Below are positions 21,094 to 29,632 of a stretch of DNA of 46,659 nt, in pieces (positions within the stretch are counted from its first letter, which is position 1; every line of letters begins with the position of its first letter). A program made the translations under genes and the position numbers. The notes beneath the pieces are model-generated. The model worked only from the letters and a program-made list of their open reading frames with translations, was not told where the DNA came from and did no database searches. The DNA is taken from the NCBI GenBank assembly GCA_011526165.1, contig WYAY01000204.1, forward strand, positions 1 to 46,659, written 5' to 3'. This DNA comes from Sulfuritalea sp. Its GTDB lineage: Bacteria > Pseudomonadota > Gammaproteobacteria > Burkholderiales > Rhodocyclaceae.

Positions 21094-21948
21094 ATGGCAA
21101 GAAAGAAAACCAGCACCTTCGAAGACCTGATCGAAATCGTCGCCCTGCTCCCCTGGTGGGCCGGCATCGGACTGGCGATCCTCGCCTACGCCCTGCTGCA
21201 CCCGATTGCCGCCGCCGACATCGCCATGCCGACGCAGGCCGCGAAAATGGGCGAGTTCGCCGGCAGGCAGCTCTACAAGACCTTCGCGACCATCGGCCAG
21301 TATCTGCTGCCGCTCGCCTTTCTCGTCGGGGCAGCCGTGTCGGCATTGCGCCGCCGCAAGCGCGGCCAGCTCGCCAACGGAGTCGCGCAAAATCCCTCCG
21401 CCGATGCATTGAGCGGCATGAACTGGCAGGAGTTCGAGATGCTGGTCGGCGAGGCTTTCCGCCGTAAGGGCTTTGCCGTGGCGGAAAGCGGGGGCGGCGG
21501 CGCGGACGGCGGCGTCGATCTGCTGCTGACGAAGGAAGGCGAGAAGTTCCTGGTGCAGTGCAAGCAGTGGCGCGCCTTCAAGGTCGGCGTGAACGTGGTG
21601 CGCGAACTCTACGGCGTGATGGCCGCCCGGGGCGCCGCCGGCGGCTACGTGGTGACTTCCGGCCAATTCACACAGGAAGCGAAGGACTTCGCCTCGGGGC
21701 GGAACATCACGCTCATGGATGGCGCCGCACTGAAATCCTTGCTGGGCAGCGTCCAGGCGAAGCCTGTCGTCGGCAATACCGCTCCGGCGGCGGCAAAGCT
21801 GGAATCCACCGGAACAATCTCGCCCGCCTGTCCAAAATGCGGCGGCGTCATGGTCAAGCGTGTCGCCAAACAGGGATCGAATGCCGGCAACGAATTCTGG
21901 GGGTGCTCTAAATTTCCGGCATGCCGGGGCATCAGGGCACTTCAGTAA
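21094..21948 (+). CDS. Membrane-anchored Mrr-type restriction endonuclease with C4 zinc finger
   Basis: A 284-residue protein. Two hydrophobic helices are at about 18-40 and 68-85, then a basic RRRKRG stop. The restriction endonuclease (Mrr_cat) domain follows: Asp142 in GGADGGVDLLL, Gln155 and Lys157 in FLVQCKQW, and Glu120 on the preceding helix. The end is a topoisomerase-type C4 zinc ribbon with CPKCGG (Cys246, Cys249) and FWGCSKFPACRG (Cys271, Cys277). Mrr-domain enzymes cut modified or foreign DNA. Here the active-site set looks complete and the nuclease would face the cytoplasm from the membrane. This architecture is known among genes loosely called restriction endonucleases, but its biology is poorly characterised. 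Confidence 0.88.
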   Translation: MARKKTSTFEDLIEIVALLPWWAGIGLAILAYALLHPIAAADIAMPTQAAKMGEFAGRQLYKTFATIGQYLLPLAFLVGAAVSALRRRKRGQLANGVAQNPSADALSGMNWQEFEMLVGEAFRRKGFAVAESGGGGADGGVDLLLTKEGEKFLVQCKQWRAFKVGVNVVRELYGVMAARGAAGGYVVTSGQFTQEAKDFASGRNITLMDGAALKSLLGSVQAKPVVGNTAPAAAKLESTGTISPACPKCGGVMVKRVAKQGSNAGNEFWGCSKFPACRGIRALQ

Positions 21949-21966
21949 AGCGATTCCTGGTTACAC

Positions 21967-21990
21967 ATGAGGCTCAGCCTGTGAGCTCAT
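21967..21990 (+). other. Hairpin after the Mrr-type gene
   Basis: ATGAG and CTCA pair with TGAG and CTCAT around loop GCCTG, with one bulged G, giving a 9-bp imperfect stem 18 bases after the stop. No T-tract follows, so a terminator is uncertain. The rest of 21949-22156 is A/T-rich leader sequence. Confidence 0.3.
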
Positions 21991-22083
21991 GGGGGGAGCA
22001 AACTGGTACCGTTTGATTTCACGAACAGATAAGCGAAACCAAGGAACAAGTGAAAATTCAGAAAGACAGGAATTTGAGCGAAT

Positions 22084-22102
22084 TCCTGGCAGTGTTCCAG
22101 GA
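22084..22102 (+). promoter_or_regulatory. Inverted repeat upstream of the PIN-pair operon
   Basis: TCCTGG and CCAGGA flank a 7-base spacer about 54 bases ahead of the 309-residue gene. It could be an operator for an autoregulated pair. There is no clear -35/-10 set nearby that I can defend. Confidence 0.25.
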
Positions 22103-22156
22103 CGCTTTCAGGCCCGCCCAGTTCGCGGGACAATAGTCATCTCGGAGGATCGCACC

Positions 22157-23086
22157 ATGGCTAACGACACAATCATAGACCTCTCTTCGCTGCGTTTCGA
22201 TGGGAAGCGATTCGAAGGGCATGCCCTCGATGTGGACTGCACACAGGAACTCATTGCTTACCGCAACCTGATCGTCGAATGCGCGAAGGAATTATGGAGG
22301 CGCAAGCACCCTGACCGCGTTCGACTGCCCAGAGGCTTCGAAGAGGGATTCCGGCTCCAGTTCGACCGACTTGAAGACGGCTCGGCAACCGTGCCGCTCC
22401 AGCGGGTTCGCGTCGCCGATCAGGCCGAACTGGATCTTGGCAACCTGGACGAATTCGATGAAGCGGCCGACCTGATAGATACCGCCATAGCCGCGGCAAA
22501 CACGGACGAGTTGCTCCCCGAGGCACTGCCTGCAAACGTGATCCCGCTGTTTCGGGATTTCGGCAAGTCTCTGCGGGCAGATGAAATCCTGTTCACACGT
22601 TCGCGTCATGGCACATCGGAAGCCGCATATACGGCGAAAGCCCGCCAACGCCTGAACGACTGGGTAGCGCCGACTTATGAGGATGTTGTGGTTCTCGTGG
22701 GTGAAGTCCGCATGGCCAATGTCGGGCCGGGAACATTCTCGCTCCAGGTCGATGGCACCGGCGCCTTGGTCGGCGGGCGTTTCAACCCGGAACAGGAGGC
22801 TGAGGTTCTGGAAGCGCTGCGCAACCACCGCACCTTGCGCCTGAGGGTCGAAGGGGTGGCGGAATTCGCGACCAGCGACCGCCAGGTAAGACGATTCGCC
22901 CGCGTTGACAAGGTGACGCCCGTCGCGTCGACTGAACCGCCGTTCGACGAAACGGCCGCTCCGATTTGGGAGCAGCTGGCCGCAATCGGCGAATCGGCCC
23001 CCGAGGGAACGTGGGATGACGTTCCCAAGGATTTGTCGATACGGATTGACGAATTGGTTTATCGCCGCGGCCCGGAGGCGCAATGA
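22157..23086 (+). CDS. Uncharacterised protein paired with a PIN-domain gene
   Basis: Not recognised. It encodes 309 soluble residues, acidic overall, with no signal peptide or membrane segment. The ATG at 22157 is chosen because GGAGGA at 22144-22149 is an ideal ribosome-binding site; the frame is open back to 21989 but that stretch looks non-coding. Its last four bases (ATGA) overlap the start of the PIN gene, the arrangement of many toxin-antitoxin pairs. However, it is far longer than VapB antitoxins and no DNA-binding domain is evident. The C-terminal third (about 175-265) looks beta-rich (VVLVGEVRMANVGPGTFSLQ, then LRLRVEGVAEF). An antitoxin or partner role is inference from overlap and order only. 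Confidence 0.6.
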   Translation: MANDTIIDLSSLRFDGKRFEGHALDVDCTQELIAYRNLIVECAKELWRRKHPDRVRLPRGFEEGFRLQFDRLEDGSATVPLQRVRVADQAELDLGNLDEFDEAADLIDTAIAAANTDELLPEALPANVIPLFRDFGKSLRADEILFTRSRHGTSEAAYTAKARQRLNDWVAPTYEDVVVLVGEVRMANVGPGTFSLQVDGTGALVGGRFNPEQEAEVLEALRNHRTLRLRVEGVAEFATSDRQVRRFARVDKVTPVASTEPPFDETAAPIWEQLAAIGESAPEGTWDDVPKDLSIRIDELVYRRGPEAQ

Positions 23087-23490
23087 GGGTCGTCTTTGCG
23101 GATACCGGCTATTGGGCAGCGGTGCTGAATCCCAAGGACATGCTGCACGCCAAGGCCCGTGAGGTTGCGGCCAGTCTTGGCAAATTCCGCATCCTTACAA
23201 CCGAGATGGTCCTGGATGAGTTGTTGGCGGCCCTTTCGCCCCTGCCAGAACGAGCCTTCGCGACACGCGGCGTCGAAACCATCTGCGCCAACCCCAATGT
23301 CGAAGTCATCCCGCAAACATCCGTTCAGTTCCGCGAGGCCTTCGATCTCTACAAACGGATGGCCGACAAGTCCTGGAGCCTCACGGACTGCGCCTCTTTC
23401 GAAATCATGAGAATGCGAGGCATCTCGGAAGCGCTCGCGCACGATCGCCATTTCGAGCAGGCTGGTTTCGTGGCTTTGCTGCGAAACTAG
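23083..23490 (+). CDS. PIN-domain nuclease (VapC-like)
   Basis: A 135-residue PIN-domain protein. The expected acidic residues are present: Asp7 in VVFADTGYW, Glu41 or Glu46 in TTEMVLDELL, Asp102 in SLTDCASFEIM and Asp121 in ALAHDRHF, where a divalent metal would bind. VapC-like PIN proteins are RNases and usually toxins. It overlaps the preceding 309-residue gene by ATGA. It ends 15 bases before hsdM, so it probably shares the hsd transcript or adds an internal one. Toxin activity is inferred, not shown. Confidence 0.82.
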   Translation: MRVVFADTGYWAAVLNPKDMLHAKAREVAASLGKFRILTTEMVLDELLAALSPLPERAFATRGVETICANPNVEVIPQTSVQFREAFDLYKRMADKSWSLTDCASFEIMRMRGISEALAHDRHFEQAGFVALLRN

Positions 23491-23505
23491 ACCTTAGATC
23501 GAACC

Positions 23506-24972
23506 ATGAACGCCTCCACCCTCGTCTCCAAGCTCTGGAACTACTGCAACGTCCTGCGCGACGACGGCCTGTCTTACGGGGACTATGTCGAGCAGCTCAC
23601 TTACCTGCTCTTCCTCAAGATGGCCGACGAGCGCACGCGCCAGCCGTTCAACGAAAAGTCGCCCATCCCCAAGGGCTTCGGCTGGGACATGCTGCGCAAG
23701 CTCGACGGCGACGACCTTGAAACCCATTACCGCCATACCCTGGAAGAGCTGGGCAAGCGACCGGGCGTCATCGGCACCATCTTCCGCAAGGCGCAGAACA
23801 AGATCCAGGACCCGGCCAAGCTGAAGCGGCTGATCGCCGACCTGATCGACAAGGAATCGTGGTCGAAGCTGGACACCGACGTGAAGGGCGACGCCTACGA
23901 GGGCCTGCTGCAGAAGAACGCCGAAGACGTGAAGGGCGGCGCCGGCCAATATTTCACTCCGCGCCCGCTTATCCGCGCCATCGTCGAGGTGATGAACCTC
24001 AAGCCGGGCGAGGTGATCTGCGACCCGGCCTGCGGCACGGGCGGCTTCCTGCTCGCCGCGCACGAGTGGCTGCGCAAGCACAACAAGCTGTCGAAGAGCG
24101 ATCTCAGGCACCTCAACACCCACGGCCTGCGCGGCATGGAGCTGGTCGATTCGGTGGCGCGGCTGTGCTGCATGAACCTGGTGCTGCACGGCGTCGGCGG
24201 CGAGCCGGATTCTCCGGTGCCGGTGGAGGTGCGCGATGCGCTGTCCGCCCGCCACGGCGAATACGACGTGGTGCTGTCCAACCCGCCGTTTGGCAAGAAA
24301 TCCAGCGTCACCATCGTCACCGACGCCGGCCAGGCCGAGCGGCAGAGCCTGTCCGTGCATCGCGACGACTTCTGGGCGACCACCTCGAACAAGCAGCTCA
24401 ATTTCGTGCAGCACATTTTCTCCATCCTCAAACAGCACGGCCGCGCCGCCGTGGTAGTGCCGGACAACGTGCTGTTCGAGGGCGGCGCCGGCGAGACGGT
24501 GCGCCGCGAACTGCTGAAGCAGGCCGACGTGCATACCCTGCTGCGGCTGCCGACCGGCATCTTCTACGCCCAGGGCGTGAAGGCCAACGTGCTGCTCTTC
24601 GAACGCAAGCCGGCCTCGGAAAAGCCGTGGACGCAGAAGCTGTGGATCTACGACCTGCGCACCAACCAGCACTTCACGCTGAAGGAAAACCCGCTTCGGC
24701 GCGAGCACCTGGACGATTTCGTCGCCTGCTTCAATTCAGGGAATCGGCACGAGCGGCAGGAAACGGAATGTTTCAAGGCTTACGCCTACGACGAACTGCT
24801 GAAGCGCGACAAACTCAACCTGGACATCTTCTGGTTGAAGGACGAGGCGCTGGAAGAATCCGCCAACCTGCCCCACCCCGACGTGATCGCGCGCGAGATC
24901 GTCGAGGACCTGCGCGCGGCACTGGAGCAGTTCGAGGAACTGGCCGAGGATCTCGAAGGGAAGCAGACGTAG
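23506..24972 (+). CDS. hsdM: Type I restriction-modification methyltransferase subunit (HsdM)
   Basis: A 488-residue N6-adenine DNA methyltransferase subunit. Segments are the N-terminal HsdM bundle (DYVEQLTYLLFLKMADER), GQYFTPRPL at 147-155, the SAM-binding DPACGTGGF at 173-181 and the catalytic NPPF at 259-262. The C-terminal helices contact HsdS. Unusually, hsdM is last in the locus, about 3.7 kb after hsdS, with four accessory genes between them. Its TAG stop is followed at once by dispersed-repeat copy 4. All catalytic motifs are intact, so modification activity is expected. Confidence 0.96.
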   Translation: MNASTLVSKLWNYCNVLRDDGLSYGDYVEQLTYLLFLKMADERTRQPFNEKSPIPKGFGWDMLRKLDGDDLETHYRHTLEELGKRPGVIGTIFRKAQNKIQDPAKLKRLIADLIDKESWSKLDTDVKGDAYEGLLQKNAEDVKGGAGQYFTPRPLIRAIVEVMNLKPGEVICDPACGTGGFLLAAHEWLRKHNKLSKSDLRHLNTHGLRGMELVDSVARLCCMNLVLHGVGGEPDSPVPVEVRDALSARHGEYDVVLSNPPFGKKSSVTIVTDAGQAERQSLSVHRDDFWATTSNKQLNFVQHIFSILKQHGRAAVVVPDNVLFEGGAGETVRRELLKQADVHTLLRLPTGIFYAQGVKANVLLFERKPASEKPWTQKLWIYDLRTNQHFTLKENPLRREHLDDFVACFNSGNRHERQETECFKAYAYDELLKRDKLNLDIFWLKDEALEESANLPHPDVIAREIVEDLRAALEQFEELAEDLEGKQT

Positions 24973-24997
24973 AAAGTCAGTCCCCGCAACACGGCGG
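24973..24997 (+). repeat. Dispersed 25-bp repeat, copy 4 (right flank of the restriction island)
   Basis: AAAGTCAGT followed by CCCCGCAACACGGCGG, starting at the base after the hsdM stop and lying within the 33-base gap to the converging isochorismatase-like gene. It differs from copy 3 at one position. Confidence 0.85.
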
Positions 24998-25005
24998 TGC
25001 AATGC

Positions 25006-25541
25006 TCAACGCAGGAATTCGCGGCTGACCTCGCGGAATTCATCGCTGCCGGCCTGCTTCAGCCACTCGAAGGCGACCATCTCGCGCGAGACGATCTCGG
25101 CGCCGTTGGCACGCATGCGTTCCAGGGCCAGGGCCTTGTCGGAAGGGCGGCGCGAGCCGACCGCCTCGGCGACGACGAAAACCTGCTTGCCCTGCCCCAG
25201 CAGGCCGAGCACGGTCTGCAGCACGCAGACATGGGATTCGGTGCCGGCCACCACCACCTGCGGCCTTTCGCTGCCCGGCAGCCGGTCGAGGCAATTCGCC
25301 GCGACGCAGGAGAAATGCAGCTTCTCGACGACGTTTTCGGGAAAAGTCAGTCCCCGCAGGACGGCGACGGTGGGGCCGATGCCCTTCGGGTACTGCTCGG
25401 TGACCATCACCGGCACGCCGAGCTTTTGGGCCACCCTCACCAGCCAGACGGCGTGGTCGAGTACCGCCTGCCCCTCGTGGATGTGCGGCAGCAGGCGCTC
25501 CTGGATGTCCACCGCCAGCAGGGCGGACTGGTCGCGTTCCA

Positions 25542-25548
<7 letters not shown>
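25006..25548 (-). CDS. Isochorismatase-family cysteine hydrolase
   Basis: A 180-residue hydrolase of the isochorismatase-like (YcaC/nicotinamidase-related) fold. The catalytic triad is visible as Asp14 ([11 protein letters not shown]), Lys76 (VVEKLHFSC) and Cys108 ([11 protein letters not shown]). The substrate is unknown; members hydrolyse amides or vinyl ethers. Its start overlaps the end of the acetoacetyl-CoA synthetase gene by 7 bases, so it is translated from the same reverse-strand transcript. Residues 61-70 ([10 protein letters not shown]), on the loop before the Lys, are encoded by dispersed-repeat copy 5. Confidence 0.88.
25343..25367 (+). repeat. Dispersed 25-bp repeat, copy 5 (inside the isochorismatase-like gene)
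   Basis: AAAGTCAGT followed by CCCCGCAGGACGGCGA, the same sequence as copy 2. It is antisense to the gene, which reads it as AVLRGLTF. Confidence 0.85.
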
Positions 25549-27509
<1,961 letters not shown>

Positions 27510-27513
27510 GGGA

Positions 27514-27924
27514 TCACGCTTCGGCGAGTTGTTTCATGCTGTCGGGCAGCGGGATGGAACGGCCGCTGGCGGGATTGATCCAGACCATCTTGGCGTCGCC
27601 TTGGGCATACAGCCTGTCCTCGCCGGCGAGACGCAGTTCGTAATGCGTCGGCAGGCTGCTGCGTCCAGGTTGGCCGACGAACATGCGCACCTCGACCTGG
27701 CCGGGATAGGTCAGCGGCACCAGGAAGGTGCAGCTGGCATTGACGATCACCGGTCCCTCCTCGGTGTGCTGGCCCGTGCCGTAGCCAAGCGCTTCCAGCC
27801 ATTCGATGCGCGCCTGTTCCATGTAGCGGAAATAGACGGTGTTGTTGACATGGTTCATGGCGTCCATGTCGCCCCAGCGAATGGGCAGGACCGTGGTGAA
27901 TATCAGCTTGCGCTTCTGTTCCAT
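27514..27924 (-). CDS. YbgC/FcbC-type acyl-CoA thioesterase
   Basis: A 136-residue hotdog-fold thioesterase. The N-terminal [20 protein letters not shown] is the classic 4-hydroxybenzoyl-CoA thioesterase signature with the catalytic Asp. The ATG at 27922-27924 (MEQKRKLIF) is chosen because the longer open frame upstream runs antisense into the ETF-QO gene. It is the first gene of a three-gene reverse-strand operon with the acetoacetyl-CoA synthetase, and its start faces the divergent ETF-QO gene across a 76-base gap. The substrate is not predictable. Confidence 0.88.
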   Translation of the reverse strand: MEQKRKLIFTTVLPIRWGDMDAMNHVNNTVYFRYMEQARIEWLEALGYGTGQHTEEGPVIVNASCTFLVPLTYPGQVEVRMFVGQPGRSSLPTHYELRLAGEDRLYAQGDAKMVWINPASGRSIPLPDSMKQLAEA

Positions 27925-27952
27925 CGCAGACAAAGTGGGCCGGGAAAACCGA

Positions 27953-27960
27953 ATTATAAT
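27953..27960. promoter_or_regulatory. Shared palindromic -10 region between divergent genes
   Basis: ATTATAAT is a perfect 8-base palindrome and so offers TATAAT on both strands: 27955-27960 forward toward ETF-QO, and 27953-27958 reverse toward the thioesterase. Convincing -35 boxes are not visible at 17 bases on either side (a TTGTTC lies 19 bases away for the reverse direction). Confidence 0.5.
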
Positions 27961-28000
27961 GTTGGCCGCTCCAACCAGAACAAAACAATCGGGAAACAGC

Positions 28001-29632
28001 ATGCAGCGCGAATCCATGGAATTCGATGTCGTCATCGTCGGCGGCGGCCCGGCCGGCCTCGCCGCGGCGATCCGGCTGAAACAGCTCAGCGCGGACGTCA
28101 ACGTCTGCCTGATCGAGAAGGGCGCCGAGGTCGGCGCGCACATCCTCTCCGGCGCGGTGATGGACCCGCGCGCCATCACCGAGCTGATCCCCGACTGGCA
28201 GGACAAGGGCGCGCCGCTCGACACGCCGGTGTCGGAAGACCGCTTCGTCATCCTTTCCGAAACGGGCGGCTTCCGGGTACCGAACGCGCTGCTGCCCGGC
28301 TGTTTCCTCAACCACGGCAACTACATCGTCAGCCTCGGCAACGTCTGCCGCTGGCTGGCGCAGCAGGCCGAGGCGCTCGGCGTGGAAATCTACCCGGGCT
28401 TCGCCGGCGCCGAGGTGCTCTACGATGACGGCGGTGCCGTCAAGGGCGTGGCCACCGGCGACATGGGCGTCGGCCGCGACGGCCAGCCGACGGAGGCCTA
28501 CCAGCCGGGCATGGAACTGCTCGGCAAGTACACCCTCTTCGCCGAAGGCTGCCGCGGCCATCTCGGCAAGCAGCTCGAGGCGAAGTTCGACCTGCGCAAG
28601 GGCGCCGACCCGCAGGTCTACGGCATCGGCATCAAGGAACTGTGGGAGGTGAGGCCGGAGCAGCACATCAAGGGCCTGGTGATGCACACCGGCGGCTGGC
28701 CGATGCAGCCGGACACCTACGGCGGCGGCTTCGTCTATCACCTCGAGGGCAACCTGGTCTCGATCGGCTACGTCGTCGGCCTCGCCTACGGCAACCCCTA
28801 CCTCTCGCCCTTCGAGGAATTCCAGCGCTACAAGCTGCATCCGCAGGTGAAGCCCTTCCTCGAGGGCGGCAAGCGCATCGCCTACGGCGCGCGGGCGCTG
28901 ACCGCGGGCGGCCTGCAGGCGCTGCCGAAGCTGATCTTCCCCGGCGGCGCGCTGATCGGCGACGATGCCGGCTTCCTCAACGCCGCCCGCATCAAGGGCT
29001 CGCACGCCGCGCTGAAGACCGGCATGCTGGCCGCCGAGGCGATTCAAGAAGCGCTTGTCGCCGGCCGCAGCGGCGACGAGCTGACCGCCTATCCGCAGAA
29101 ATTCCGCGAATCCTGGCTGTTCGAGGAACTGCACCGCACGCGCAACTTCAAACCCTGGATGAGCAAGGGGCTGTGGCTGGGCTCATTGATGTTCGGCATC
29201 GACCAGCAGGTGTTCCGCGGCAAGGCGCCGTGGACGCTGCGCCTCACCGCCGACCACCTCAAGCTGAAAAAGGCGGCGGACTGCCAGCCGATTGCCTACC
29301 CGAAGCCGGACGGCGTCATCACCTTCGACCGGCTCTCCTCGGTGTTCCTCTCCAACACCAACCACGAGGAGAACCAGCCCTGCCACCTGCGGCTGAAGGA
29401 CGACACGGTGCCGGTCCGCACCAACCTCGCCCTCTACGACGCGCCCGAGCAGCGCTACTGCCCGGCCGGGGTGTACGAGATCATGCGCGATGCCGACGGG
29501 TCGAACGCGCGCCTGCAGATCAACGCGCAGAACTGCGTGCACTGCAAGACCTGCGACATCAAGGACCCGACGCAGAACATCACCTGGGTGGTGCCGCAGG
29601 GCGGCGAAGGCCCGGTCTACCCGAATATGTGA
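28001..29632 (+). CDS. Electron transfer flavoprotein-ubiquinone oxidoreductase
   Basis: A 543-residue membrane-associated flavoprotein passing electrons from reduced ETF to ubiquinone. The N-terminal FAD motif is VVIVGGGPAGLAAAIRL. The ubiquinone/FAD core follows with GGLQALPKLIFPGGALIGDD. The C-terminal 4Fe-4S site uses Cys487 (YCPAGVYE) and Cys512, Cys515 and Cys518 (NCVHCKTCDIKDP). The ATG at 28001 is chosen since upstream frame extension crosses the divergent thioesterase gene. It works with EtfAB (35464-37145) and the acyl-CoA dehydrogenase (32521-34314). Its stop codon abuts that of the converging DUF1631 gene (TGA|TCA). Confidence 0.95.
   Translation: MQRESMEFDVVIVGGGPAGLAAAIRLKQLSADVNVCLIEKGAEVGAHILSGAVMDPRAITELIPDWQDKGAPLDTPVSEDRFVILSETGGFRVPNALLPGCFLNHGNYIVSLGNVCRWLAQQAEALGVEIYPGFAGAEVLYDDGGAVKGVATGDMGVGRDGQPTEAYQPGMELLGKYTLFAEGCRGHLGKQLEAKFDLRKGADPQVYGIGIKELWEVRPEQHIKGLVMHTGGWPMQPDTYGGGFVYHLEGNLVSIGYVVGLAYGNPYLSPFEEFQRYKLHPQVKPFLEGGKRIAYGARALTAGGLQALPKLIFPGGALIGDDAGFLNAARIKGSHAALKTGMLAAEAIQEALVAGRSGDELTAYPQKFRESWLFEELHRTRNFKPWMSKGLWLGSLMFGIDQQVFRGKAPWTLRLTADHLKLKKAADCQPIAYPKPDGVITFDRLSSVFLSNTNHEENQPCHLRLKDDTVPVRTNLALYDAPEQRYCPAGVYEIMRDADGSNARLQINAQNCVHCKTCDIKDPTQNITWVVPQGGEGPVYPNM

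Noticed and set aside
15592..24997. Integrative element with integrase and tRNA attachment site
   Set aside because: No integrase, transposase or tRNA gene is visible at either end; only the short direct repeats support mobility.
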